A stretch of DNA of 64,000 nucleotides, taken from Polydactylus sextarius. Lineage: Eukaryota > Chordata > Actinopteri > Polynemidae. Positions 52,927-62,699 of this stretch are shown here, piece after piece. The DNA lies in contig CM028923.1 of NCBI GenBank assembly GCA_016801845.1, forward strand, positions 14,310,679-14,374,678, in the 5' to 3' direction. The notes beneath the pieces were generated by a model. It had not been told where the DNA came from. It saw only the letters and a list, made by a program, of their open reading frames with translations, and did not search any database. A program made the translations under genes and the position numbers. Each line of letters opens with the position of its first letter. Positions within the stretch are counted from its first letter, which is position 1.

Positions 52927-54528
52927 TATAATGAAGCTCCAAATAATTTACTTTTAAGCCAAAGGAATGTAAAAAAAAAAAAAAAATGGAGTGAAAATGT
53001 GAAGTTATCATTTTTTTTTTCTTCTCCTGTCACTAACCTGGGCTGACAGGCTGAGATAAACATAAGTAGAAATAATATGTTCGAGGTCGGTTTTTTTTTT
53101 TTTTTTTTTGGCGAGGCAGCGTGTACGCTGGCTTGTGCTGCTTTGTGATGGCGCAGCAATTGATTGCCTGAGTGATGGAGCCAGGCTTTTCTTTGTTGCC
53201 CTGCAGATCAGATGTGGATTGCTGTGGTTTTTTTTTTTTTTTTTTTTTGCTACATTTGCCATTCATTAGCCTGCCAGTGAGGAGATGTCAGGGTGCATTC
53301 ACGGACAGGCCACACGTGTGATCGCGGGCGTTGAGTCAATTCAATTCGCCTTGAACTTGAAGATGAAAGAATAACATGTTGGAATTGGTCTCTCCTCGTG
53401 AGCCTGTTCAGAAATGCTCGTCTGGTCTCCCTGCTACATTGTATGCACTGGTGCTGGGCAAACAATGTCCACATCAGCTGATGCACTGATGGTTTTCTGA
53501 AGCTGCCACACAGCAGCGACCATGGTAAGAAATGGGTGTGGATGAGAGGTCCTAGATGATCAAACACTTGTCTTGGATGTATGGGTGGATGGGAGTGCTT
53601 GAAACTCTTATTGCCAGCAAAACTCATTAAATATCTAATAAAATAATATTATATGTTTGACCATATGAATCCATATGAATTAAATTGGCTCCATATAAAT
53701 GGACCAATTTCATTTTGTAAAAGAACTCGATCATTTCTTAAAACAAATGCTTAACATACACGTTGAATATGTGATTGAATAAAATGAATCAGTCTACTGA
53801 TATTCAGCCGTTTGCATACATGTTGTTATATTCTCATTTTTAGAGGCTTGTCCTTTTTTATTTTTATTTATTAATTTATTTATAAAAGCAGTACAATGCC
53901 GTATTTGAAGGATCACTGTGTTTGGGGACACATGAATGACTTTTTTACCACCTAATAACAACATCAGTATCAAACCTATAAATCCTGTTTTTATCAATCA
54001 TCATCAATTTGTAAAGAACCATTTTCGCTGGCATATTAATACTCATTAAAACTCTGGCTGTGAGTTAAAGTTATGCCAGAAACAGTCAATGTTGTATTAG
54101 GTCAGCTGAACATTTAAACATTTCCTGTTTGGTTATCTGGGTGATTTCCTATATGATGATCTAGTACATATTGTAATTGCAGTAGAAAAATGTAACAGGA
54201 TATTATAAAAAAATTAGAAAGTGCTTTACTAATTTTGCTGTAACTAGCTGCACAATGTAGCTGTAGACTGGCTTTACGTCTCTGTTTTCAACTTAATGTA
54301 GTTTTTTGCTCCAAAGCAGCTAACTTTTTAATCACACACACACACATGCACACGTAGGGAGCAAATTGGGGACCATTGTTTTGCCCAAGGACACCTCAGC
54401 ATGGAGGTAGCAGGCGTCCAAAACGTCAGATAAATGAATGACCTGGGCTACCCTCACAACCACGTAATTTTTTCTTTCTCTTGTTTTTGTATGTGAGGAT
54501 GCACAAAAACCTAGCAGGAAACTAATTT

Positions 54529-54530
<2 letters not shown>

Positions 54531-54562
<32 letters not shown>
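54531..54562. repeat. (TG)n microsatellite
   Basis: A pure TG run, about 130 bases before a long CA run on the same strand. Confidence 0.95.
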
Positions 54563-54564
<2 letters not shown>

Positions 54565-54687
54565 CGCAGGTCGAATCAGTGAACCAGAACATTTTTGGTT
54601 TTTCTTTGCCACAGCAGCTTTACCCCAGTTAGTCCACAACACCTAACAGTCACTCTCTCATCATGGAGGAATGAGGTGTGTCGGGAC

Positions 54688-54689
<2 letters not shown>

Positions 54690-54753
<64 letters not shown>
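54690..54753. repeat. (AC)n microsatellite, 64 bases
   Basis: The longest CA/GT tract in the window. Together with the upstream TG run it forms an inverted pair. Confidence 0.95.
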
Positions 54754-54754
<1 letters not shown>

Positions 54755-55301
54755 GGCTCACAGCCTGACATACATTACATACAGTATACTGTGCATGTTC
54801 CTACAATGATGTGCTGCGAATCAGGCACAGAGCCAAGGAAGAAGTCTTGAGCGTGAAACTCTTTTTTTTTTTTTTTTTTTTTAACTAAAACCACACAAGA
54901 AAACGTGTGTGAATTACCTATAAAATATGTTTTTTTTTAAATACTACAAAGTCTATGACCAGTATTTAAAAAAAGTCTGGAAAAATCTAAAATGATCCTT
55001 GATACCTTCCATTTATGTTGTTAATAAATACAAATCTGCGGGGGATGTAATAAGTCTTTACATGCATCAGACCTCCATTAACTAAAAAATCATTCCTTAT
55101 GTTAACAAATGTAAAAACCAGCAGCTGCTTGTCTCTCAGCAGGCCTCACACAGCCACAACACCAGGAGCTGCGAGGAGAAAAATCATCCCCGACTCATCA
55201 TCTCATAAATCTACATTTAGACAATCGGGTTAATAAACACTGGTCTGAATTAATGAAACTGAAAACAGGGAAAAGATTTTATAACAAATCAATTATCTCT
55301 A

Positions 55302-55304
<3 letters not shown>

Positions 55305-55357
<53 letters not shown>
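55305..55357. repeat. (TA)n microsatellite flanked by an inverted repeat
   Basis: A pure TA run. The left flank GATTTTATAACAAAT (near 55275-55289) and right flank ATTTGTTACAAAATC (near 55362-55376) are inverted copies with one mismatch. Confidence 0.9.
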
Positions 55358-55360
<3 letters not shown>

Positions 55361-56290
55361 TATTTGTTACAAAATCTTACAAAAGTATTTGTTGTAAAAA
55401 CTATGTGACAATGAGAGAATGGTCAGTTCTGATTTAATTTAACTGAATTTAATTACATTTACGACAATAAGACGACTTTTTATTTTATATTTGGATCAGA
55501 TCAGGTCCGTCACTACTGAAAACGCCACAAAGAGTTTGACTCACGTCAAAGTCAGAGCACTGAGTCTTGTTGTTTTGGGGATTAATGGGATGATATTTAC
55601 TGAAGTAGTAATTAATTAAAAATGATTACAACGCAATGAATGAACATTATATTATTGTTCTGTAATAACATGCCTTTTTTTTTTTTTAAATTGGATTTTG
55701 TTTTTCCAAAACAAAAACTTAATTTAACACAAACATAATCCATTAAAAATCTTGACTTTGACTATTCACAACAAATCGTGCTTCATTTTTCACACATACA
55801 TATATAAAAGGTTTATATAAATATCTAGAGCTAATTAGAAACTTCATGAGGCAGATAAATGGATGAGTACAATTTTTTGTTATCTATAGAAAGACTCCTG
55901 ACGCAGTGATTGGATGGTGACGAGTGATAACTATGAGAAATATTAGAGAACATCAAAAAAATAAGAGATTTAACAAATGGAAACAATCGAAGCCAGTAAA
56001 TAAATTCTCTACATGTAACATTTGCTGCTTTCTATTTGCTGGGTTCTGGCAAATTCAGGTTTGAAATAAGGTCACGGATCGAAACTCACGGAAATAAAAA
56101 TGTGGCTCTGTTACACTGAAGTGAAAAAGGAGCTCACAGGTAACTTTAAATGTGTGTGAAGTTGCTTTCATTGAGTTAAGTCAAACGGTGATGTACACAC
56201 TGTGAGAGACACATGCATTTATCCGGGTAGTACGCAGGACGTTTTCTTGAACGTCCTGAACACTCAGACTGTGTAAGAATGTCAGCAGCT

Positions 56291-56310
56291 GTCTGTCTGT
56301 CTGTCTGTCT
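56291..56310. repeat. (GTCT)5 tetranucleotide at the exon 2 donor
   Basis: On the transcribed sense (minus strand) the intron begins GTAAGACAGACAGACAGACA, so a CAGA-type repeat starts within the first five bases of the 28 kb intron. Confidence 0.9.
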
Positions 56311-56313
56311 TAC

Positions 56314-56527
56314 CGTAGGTAGTCTCTCCGGCACAGGATGAGGTTGGCTTTGGTGTAGAGCGTGGAGCCCACCTCGCCCAGCCTGCAGTCGCAGCAGGCA
56401 CACTTGAGGCAGTCCTCGTGCCAGTACTTATCGAGGGCCTTCAGCAGGTAGCGGTCCTTGATCTTCCGGTTGCAGCCGGCACAGCCTTTTGGCTTGGTGT
56501 CCGGCTGGACGGAGAGCATTTGTATAC
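56314..56527 (-). CDS. lmo3: lmo3 core exon 2: start codon and LIM domain 1
   Basis: On the minus strand a pyrimidine-rich acceptor ending CTCCTCCCAG precedes position 56527. Eight bases later is the ATG at 56519-56517. The 206 coding bases give residues 1-68 plus two bases of Arg69, starting MLSVQPDTKPKGCAGC. All eight zinc ligands of LIM1 are present: Cys13, Cys16, His34, Cys37, then Cys40, Cys43, Cys63, Asp66. The donor is CG|GTAAGA, with the last exon base at 56314. The N-terminus MLSVQPDTKPKG matches LMO3; LMO1 has a different residue run (PKGKQKG) here. The eight bases upstream of the ATG stay open in frame as Ile-Gln, which allows an N-terminally extended form when the exon is joined to the 59500 exon. 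LIM1 is known in the family as part of the LDB-binding surface. Confidence 0.97.
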
Positions 56528-59499
56528 CTGGGAGGAGCACAGAGAGCAGAGTGAATACCAGCACACGGACTGAGGACAGTGAAAACAACGACTTAATGGT
56601 TAGACACAAACACACACACGCACAAAACAAAATACATGACATTATTTGGTTCAACTTAACAGTAACAGTAAATTAATTAAACTGACAAAACTGAAACAGC
56701 ATTCCTAGATGAGAAAATGTTTAAAAGAATTAATATTTACAGCTTGTTTTGCATTTACAAAGGTTACAGGTTACATTTTTAAACTGTAGATGTCTGAATG
56801 AAGGTTGGCATATATATATATATATATATATAATAAGTATCAAATTTATCACTGATGAGACTGATGAGAGAGATAAATAACAATGGTAACAAATTCAACT
56901 TTACTAACAACTTAATACACAACACGGAAGTATGATAACATTTAAGTGTGCACTATTTTGATTTATTATATGAAGAAAACACAATCTAAAAAAAAAAAAA
57001 CTTAATTTCTGAGCTGCTTCTGTAGCAATATTATTCTGCGAAAAATGGAAAAGTAAATGACCATAGCTGCAAAAAATAAAATAAAATAAATAAATAACGT
57101 GAACAGATTTATGAGACAGCTTGTGTGATGTTCTACCATCGCTGATTTCTTGTTCGCTCTCTGTAACAATTAGTGTACACGAGGCAGTTTGATATATGAT
57201 ATTTCTTATTGTCTGTGAGAACACACACCAGCGTCAGCATCAGCTTCAGTCCAAGTCCATCGAAATAAAAACAACATCCTCTACAGTTAAGTGTGATCTA
57301 CTTGTAGATACAAAAAAAAAACTGAAACAAAAAAAAAAGCTGAAAAACGGCTGATTTCACTGACCTGCGTCTTTTAACATTTCTCAAATTTCTGACCTAG
57401 ATTTCATCGCATTTAAGCAGTTTTAACTGGAGATTAAGAAAACAGCTACAAACTCACTGTTACTGGCAGACGACATTCAAGACAGTAGTAGTGTTGTTAT
57501 ATTAATTAACACGGACAAATGATGATTTGACTTTTATACTTCTATAAGTACTATTGAAGTGAAACTAGTGAACAGAAGTGTGTTAAAGAGCACAGAGGAA
57601 AGGGCCATCGCTTGTCTCAGTGTGACAAAGAAGAAGAAGAAGAAGAAGAATGGAGGCAGAGGAGGAAGTGATGGCTGTTCAGTGGTCAGTCAGTTACTCA
57701 GTCTCTGACCGATCACATCACTGCACTAACAGCAGCAGCTACTGTTTAAGTGTTATGAGCCCACACAGACACACAAAGACACAGTTTCACGTTTTCTTTC
57801 TTTTTTTTCCCTTTCACTTTTTTCTCTCTTTTTTTTATGTTGACCTTCTCTGTATTTAAAGGGGCGTGGCTACAGGCGAGGAGCTTTGCAGCGGCCTGTA
57901 TTGTTTGGCCTGAGCTGACTGGAGAGAGCTTTTGTAGGCCCCACTGAGGAGGAGGCGGAGGAGGAGGAGGAGGAGGAGGGAGACCCAATGTGGCTTCACA
58001 CCAGGCTGGAATTAGTATTCTCCTACTATTCCCCGAGGACAGGCACACCCCCCACTCCCCTTTGTCCTCCTTTCACCACACACACATGCACACACACACA
58101 ATATTTCTTAAAGTACACTTGTTTCTGAAATACGGAAACTTTTCTATTTACTCTTTTAGCTTGAACACATCTGTAGACATCACGTTCATTTAGTAACAGT
58201 TTTTTAAAAAACACCGTAATTAAAAAAAAAAACATCAATCATTAGTGCAATTAGATGCTTTTATTTTGACTGTTTTCTTCTTCCTTTCTCCCAGAGTTAA
58301 CTTAAACAATCTTTTTTTATTATTATTATATAGTTGAATGGTTTGAAGTATTTACCTCAAGCAGGTTTAAGGTTTCTACACACTAGAACTCAAAAACTTA
58401 TCTCTCAGTCTAAAAAACAAACTTTTCAAACTAAGAGTCAGAGTTTTATTCAGACCTATGGTCTTTTTATCTTTTCCTCACATGCTGATCATTCTATCAG
58501 GACTAATGCATTTTTTAGATGAGAAATCATTTGCAAAGACAACATCAAACAGGTTGTAAGTGAGTGAGCAGCTCTGCTCGTTGGGGGGCTGTTGATCTGT
58601 TAATTGGCTGGATTTAGAGAGAGAGCAGCGCGCACGACTCCAGCCCCTGATCCATCCACCACAAAGTACCCGCTACTCATTACCAAACCAAAAGGAAGGA
58701 AGAGTTTCACCCCCCTCCCCTTTCTTTTTTTCTTCTTTCTTTTCTTTTCTTTTCTTTCTTTCTTTCTTTCTTTTTTTTTTTTACTGTGCAATCAACTCAG
58801 AGAGAGAAGGAGACAAGCATGGCAGAAATCCGGCCGCTTCACTCTTCCGATTGCCTCTGGGTGGGAGGAGGGGGTGCTGAACAAAAGCTTCATTTTCCAT
58901 AAAGGAAGGGAAATCACAGCTGCTCGGAGAAGCCTAATGATTTCTGTTTTATTTGCTCGCTGGCTCGTACCCTCCCTTTCCTCCCTGTTCCAGTCTCTCA
59001 TTGTGAGCGTCCAGGCTGCTGCTGCCGCCGCCGCCGCCACATGTATCATCATTCGGATGGAGGATGATGATGGAGGGATGGAGCAGCCTGCTATTTCAGT
59101 CCCAGCTGTTCGGGCACCGAGATGCTGACATTTCACCCTATCGGTTTAATTACTGTTTCCATGGCAGCGGAGTGCCGGTAAAGGCCAGTAACGGATTTAA
59201 CACACACACACACACACACGCCTATACTCTATCTCGCTCTCTCTCAATTTTCCACACCAGGTTTCACAAACACGTATCATCTGTATGATCGCTAACATTA
59301 CACCGCAGCATTTCTCATTAACGCTCCGATCAGAGGCTGCAACACAGAATGGATCGGGTCACATCCGGACGCGTCGCGTTTCAAACACAAGAGATGCTGA
59401 TCACACTGAACATACACACACACACGCTCGCGCGCGTGCGCGCGCGCGAAGCGAGCAGTTCACACGAGCCAGAGCGCAAAACAAGACGAGGCGTCTTAC
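56528..59499 (-). other. lmo3: lmo3 intron between candidate first exon and core exon 2
   Basis: No coding exon was seen. It contains (TA)n at 56810-56833, (GAA)n at 57629-57650, (GGA)n at 57945-57981, a CT-rich tract with (TTTTC)/(TTTC) repeats at 58722-58782, a (GCC)n run at 59021-59040 and (CA)n at 59201-59219. The stretch 58590-59170 is GC-richer with few repeats other than these and may belong to the promoter region. Confidence 0.6.
59412..59448. repeat. (CA)n followed by alternating CG tract, Z-DNA-prone
   Basis: A CA run passes into about 21 bases of nearly pure CG/GC alternation (59428-59448), about 50 bases inside the intron from the 59500 donor. Confidence 0.9.
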
Positions 59500-59524
59500 C
59501 GAAACTTTTCTCCCTTTTCTGCAT
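59500..59524 (-). CDS. lmo3: Alternative lmo3 first coding exon (N-terminal extension MQKREKSFG)
   Basis: On the minus strand an ATG at 59524-59522 opens eight codons (MQKREKSF) plus one base, ending at a strong donor TTTCG|GTAAGA (last exon base 59500). Joined to core exon 2 at 56527, the split codon becomes Gly and the frame runs through Ile-Gln into the core Met, adding 11 residues (MQKREKSFGIQ) for a 156-residue product. LMO1 also has an 11-residue extension before the same MLSV start and is 156 residues long, with a Gly three residues before the core Met. The ATG is the only in-frame ATG in this open stretch, because the upstream frame is open to about 59785 but has no other ATG. An out-of-frame ATG lies at 59561-59559. 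The 5' end of the exon is unknown. Confidence 0.6.
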
Positions 59525-59700
59525 TTGTTGAGCCGCTGAAGCAGCCGAAGGCACCAACCATGCAACCCCCGAAGCCGCCTGGTCCCGGAGAGCAGCTCTG
59601 AGCTGTGTCTGCAGGCGGACTGCGCTTTGTTGAAGACAGGGAACAATCCAGCACGGAGAGCAGAGAGGAATGAAAACGAAGAGAGAGAGAGAGAGAGGAG
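59525..59700 (-). other. lmo3: Probable 5'UTR of the 59500 first exon (limit unknown)
   Basis: The sequence immediately upstream of the alternative ATG is GC-rich and CpG-containing. Going further upstream on the minus strand it becomes a long pyrimidine-rich tract (complement of the GA-rich 59660-59760). No TATA box is obvious, which fits a dispersed CpG-type promoter. A possible acceptor-like CTGCAG lies near 59610, so an internal exon rather than a first exon cannot be excluded. Confidence 0.35.
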
Positions 59701-59760
59701 TGGGAGAGAGAGGAGAGGAGAAAGGAGCGAGAGAGAGAAGGGGTGGGGGGAGTGTTGGAG
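59660..59760. repeat. GA-rich low-complexity tract
   Basis: (GA)n and GGAGA-type repeats on the plus strand, pyrimidine-rich on the lmo3 sense strand. Confidence 0.9.
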
Positions 59761-59935
59761 GGGAGGGAGGCAAAGCACCGGGCAACTAAACGGCAGTCGA
59801 GAGGAGGAGGAGGATGATGAGGAGAGAGGGGGGTGAGAGCTATACAGAGCGAGCTGTTCCTTCGCCGTCGGGCGTCACGCAGCGTTTGAGGGAACGTTTA
59901 TCACCGTCCGGAGCTCCGTGTGTGCGCGCGGCGGA

Positions 59936-59983
59936 GTGAGAGAGCAAGAGAGAGAGTGAGAGAGAAAGAGAGAGAGAGAGAGA
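59936..59983. repeat. (GA)n tract
   Basis: Imperfect GA repeats in the CpG-rich promoter region. Confidence 0.9.
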
Positions 59984-60143
59984 CGCAGGCAGCGAATGAC
60001 AGGACGACAAAGAGATGATTCTCCTCCGCGGTGCAGCGACCATCTGATCCTACTGGACACAATCACACTGCGAAGCTGCGCGCGGACCCGCTAATAAGCG
60101 CTTTTATTCTTTTTTTTTATTGACGTGCCACCGGTCTCTCTCT

Positions 60144-60178
60144 CACACACACACACACACACAGGCACACACACACAA
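60144..60178. repeat. (CA)n microsatellite
   Basis: A CA run interrupted by GGC, preceded by (TC)n. Confidence 0.9.
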
Positions 60179-60304
60179 AATCAGCATCATCACGTTTTAA
60201 CTGCTCCAAATAAAATCCTACTTTCCACGCGAAATTAATTCCATCCAAATTTCTTTCTATATAGGATAAAAATGCAAATAAAATATAATAACACATTGTC
60301 TCAC

Positions 60305-60368
60305 CTTTCTCAACAAGTTAAGCAGAAGCCACAACTCCAACCGCGCTAATTCCACCTTTCAGATCCTC
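60305..60368 (-). other. lmo3: Possible internal 5'UTR exon of lmo3 (64 bases)
   Basis: On the minus strand a long pyrimidine tract (complement of 60374-60418) ends in TCTAAG, and 64 bases later there is a donor AGAAAG|GTGAGA (last exon base 60305). The enclosed sequence has no ATG and would be untranslated. A good tract, an acceptor and a fair donor at exon-like spacing make this plausible, but GGA-rich DNA gives such tracts by chance. Confidence 0.25.
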
Positions 60369-61404
60369 CTTAGAGGTGTAGAAGGAGGAGGAGGGAGGAG
60401 GAGGGGTAGAAGAGGAAAAGTTTACCGAACTGACACGGCGCGTTGGTACCGCACCGATCTCCAGGCTGGAAATAATGAGCTCCACATGGATCAGAGCGAC
60501 CGGTTTGTAGGACTCGTTTATAACCCAGCTACAGGTGTTCGTCCGCCCGCCGCGTGGAGAGCGCGCGAGGAGGATGGTGAGAGTTTGCAGAGTGGCGAGA
60601 AATGAGGGAAGTCAAGTTTTATCATCTCCAAAAAAAAAAAAAACACCCCCACCCATACAACCCCACCCTAACCAATCCCTCACCAGTGAGACATTTATAA
60701 GTTAAGGTCATTCACTACAACAAGAGAGCATCCAACGCGTGCGCGCCCCCGGAACGCCCACTTTTTAATCAACATCCTTCAATGTTTTTGGGGCGAGCGG
60801 AGGCATAGAGGCATGGCGCTAATTACACTGGGAGTTTGAGTTTGTTTATTGAATGGATTTAATTCAAGATGGACTTCACAAACACCATCTTTGACCCGAT
60901 TGACACCAGAAACCAACGATTATTTTACATCTAGAGTTGAACAAATCCAGTGTCAGAGGTGATCTGAGGCCAAACTACCCAATTAAACCCAGTTTTTATT
61001 CCAGCCCTGCAGCCACACTGACGCTTTAACAGCTAAGATTTATTATGATCCTTCTCAAAATACTTTATAATAAAAAATCTGCCCATCCACCTTTGGCTTG
61101 TGCATTTTAGTTTTTGGTTTCTATATTTAAGAAATAAAAAATGCCAGGGGTCAGATCTAACGTGGACAGCCACATTGGTTCTCTTTTCCTTTCGTTGCCT
61201 TCTCCACACGCATGCACTCACGTGAGGTCCTGCGGGGGCTCCTCTGCTGAGCTCGCTGATTATCTCCTCTCCACACTCTTTATTTAAATCATTCCTGTAA
61301 TTATTCTTCGGCCTCTTATTTGCACCATCACGGTTTTTGACTGGATGAAGCCAAGATGAGACCCATATGTATGGAGGGGGGTTATGGGGATATTGTGCCC
61401 TGCC

Positions 61405-61428
61405 TACACACACACGCGCGCACGCACG

Positions 61429-61463
<35 letters not shown>

Positions 61464-61497
61464 CTCCGCCTCCTCACCTCACTATCTCTCGATTTGC

Positions 61498-61529
<32 letters not shown>

Positions 61530-61530
61530 C
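61405..61530. repeat. (CA)/(CG) compound repeat followed by a second (CA)n
   Basis: CA repeats with an alternating CG/CA core (61414-61438) run to 61463. A second CA run covers 61502-61530. Between them is 38 bases of unique sequence. Confidence 0.9.
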
Positions 61531-62295
61531 CCTCAATGTTCCAGTCCACAGCCTGACAAGTTAATAGTTGGCATGCGGCTCCAGCCTAAAATGCAGCGAT
61601 AATGAGATGGGTCATAAAATGCTCTCCTCGCCATTATGAGTGATGAGATGCATTAAAGTTGACAGGGTATTACCTGCCAGTAATTAGGTTTTGTCATGGA
61701 TTGAATTATTTCAAGGCGGCCTATCTTGGTAATCATGCAATTTGCTGCAGAGTGTGTATAGTGTGTGTGAGGCTGCCACCTCTCTCTCTCCCTCGGTGCC
61801 CTTCCACTCTCCTTTCACTCACTGCGTTCCGCGAATTAATTCATCCTGTGAATGGAGGATGGAGACAGAAGTGGAGAGATGGAGGGATGGAGAGCGTCAC
61901 ATGGCGCTGATTCGGTTTCCGAAACGCGCGCCTCCATGTGCACAATCGGAGAAAGGAGAAGCTTGTTATGTTTGCACCTGACCCACCACCTCCCCCTTCA
62001 AACCTCCACCTGCCTGTGTGTATAATGGAGAAATATAACGACAGCGCGGACCTGCACCAAAAAGCTCGACAGCTCGTTCTCGAGCATCGGCAGCGACTCC
62101 GTTTAACATGAGTAGCGAGCGAGATGCTGAGCGGAGAGGATGGAGGGAGATATCCGAGCTGTGTCTGATCTCATGTCCTCGTCAGCCAAACGTTACCTGA
62201 CGCTGCCCGGTGCCGCCTGCGTTCGTGTCTCCGTGCGGAGCTTCAGACGGCACTACGCGCAACCCAGCGGACTCAAAAGCGGACGCAGCACTTAC

Positions 62296-62620
62296 CTTGA
62301 AGTGCAGCCAGTGATGTCCAAAATAAACGCTGCGGCGGTTTGTCTTCTCTTCTCTTGACTTTTCAATCACAGTGTCCACGCGGCAACTTTCTTCCCGTTC
62401 AACTCCGTTGATGCAGGAAACTTGGGTGACTGGAGTTGGAGGAAAAGTTGTAGATGTCGGATCAAACTTAAACCCCCGCGGCTCTGCGCCGTTCCCGGAC
62501 CCGGTTTCTCTGTGTGTCTTTCTCCCCCACCCCCTTGTTGCTTCCTCGCCTTCTCCCTCCCCCTGTCTGTCTTCTCTCTCTGAGTGTGTGTTTCTCTGGT
62601 TCTCTGGCAGGGAAAAAGCG
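62296..62620 (-). other. lmo3: Candidate distal non-coding first exon of lmo3
   Basis: The minus strand carries a near-perfect donor TTCAAG|GTAAGTG with its last exon base at 62296. From there to about 62690 the minus strand contains no ATG. A transcript beginning here and spliced to 56527 would therefore have the core LMO3 ATG as its first AUG. The stretch is CpG-containing around 62320-62340 and 62380-62500. The transcription start is guessed from a TATA-like element at 62643-62652. Support is from splice signal strength and AUG absence only; no transcript evidence is available here. Confidence 0.5.
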
Positions 62621-62642
62621 GTGGAGAGTCGAGCCTCCTCTC

Positions 62643-62652
62643 CTATTTAAGC
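62643..62652 (-). promoter_or_regulatory. TATA-like element upstream of the distal first exon
   Basis: The minus strand reads GCTTAAATAGG, a weak TATA variant in a GC-rich surround, about 350 bases upstream of the 62296 donor. The plus strand reads CTATTTAAGC, which is an equally plausible TATA-like motif in the other direction, so direction and use are uncertain. Confidence 0.25.
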
Positions 62653-62699
62653 CCCTCCACCAGGTCCCCAGTCAGCAGCACACTCCAGCTCATCCAAGA

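Larger units (their letters stand above)
28121..56313 (-). other. lmo3: lmo3 intron 2 (28.2 kb), mostly non-coding
   Basis: No recognisable protein-coding exon of another gene is visible on either strand. The intron contains many microsatellites, poly-A/T tracts, a decayed Tc1/mariner transposase fragment (about 45990-46232), an LTR-like or promoter-like block (48050-48490) and several hundred-base islands of complex sequence with TAAT/ATTA motifs (listed as findings). Such islands are typical of conserved non-coding enhancers in large introns of developmental regulators, but this is an inference. Confidence 0.85.
59300..62500. promoter_or_regulatory. CpG-rich lmo3 promoter region with interrupted low-complexity DNA
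   Basis: CpG dinucleotides cluster at 59340-59500, 59860-60090, 60320-60350, 60420-60580, 60735-60800, 62040-62130 and 62190-62500, in contrast with the CpG-poor DNA of the rest of the window. The block contains the candidate first exons, GA-rich tracts and (CA)n/(CG)n tracts. CpG clusters mark vertebrate promoters, and their position upstream of core exon 2 fits lmo3. Confidence 0.6.
18045..62620 (-). other. lmo3: lmo3 gene, whole transcription unit (approximate ends)
   Basis: The span runs from the polyadenylation site near 18045 to the most distal candidate first exon near 62620, on the minus strand. The core open reading frame is split over three exons (56519-56314, 28120-27995, 20046-19941) with GT-AG introns of 28,193 and 7,948 bases. 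Both junctions split an arginine codon after its second base. The joined product is 145 residues, the length I recall for mammalian LMO3. LMO3 is a small nuclear adaptor made of two LIM zinc fingers. It binds LDB1-type scaffolds and transcription factors and has no DNA-binding domain of its own. The 5' end is uncertain because transcription starts cannot be seen directly. The 3' end rests on a poly(A) signal with a GU-rich downstream element. Confidence 0.93.

Noticed and set aside
52836..53266. Lys-rich frames on the minus strand
   Set aside because: Translations of poly-T tracts.
54576..54761. Cys-Val repeat frame
   Set aside because: Translation of the long CA/GT microsatellite.
56314..56519. 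Assignment of the gene as lmo1
   Set aside because: The N-terminus (MLSVQPDTKPKG), the linker LFGVTGN and the C-terminus KEGYAPQVR fit LMO3, not LMO1.
56310..56654. Whole 114-codon open frame through exon 2 read as one protein start
   Set aside because: The part upstream of 56527 is intron with a clear acceptor; only 56527-56314 is exon.
57746..58048. Proline-run frame on the minus strand
   Set aside because: Produced by the (GGA)n repeat; no coding support.
58604..59136. Long frames on both strands (174 and 114 codons)
   Set aside because: They run through CT-rich and (GCC)n low-complexity DNA; poly-Phe/Ser and poly-Ala content and no splice or family support.
59381..59785. A 134-codon open frame upstream of and through the alternative first exon as a long N-terminus
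   Set aside because: Its first codon is TTG, the upstream part is proline/serine-rich translation of a pyrimidine tract, and the only in-frame ATG is the MQK codon at 59524.
62182..62379. Minus-strand frame reading DTVIEKSREEKTNRRSVYFG
   Set aside because: It begins with GTG, not ATG, and overlaps the non-coding exon donor; more likely 5'UTR.
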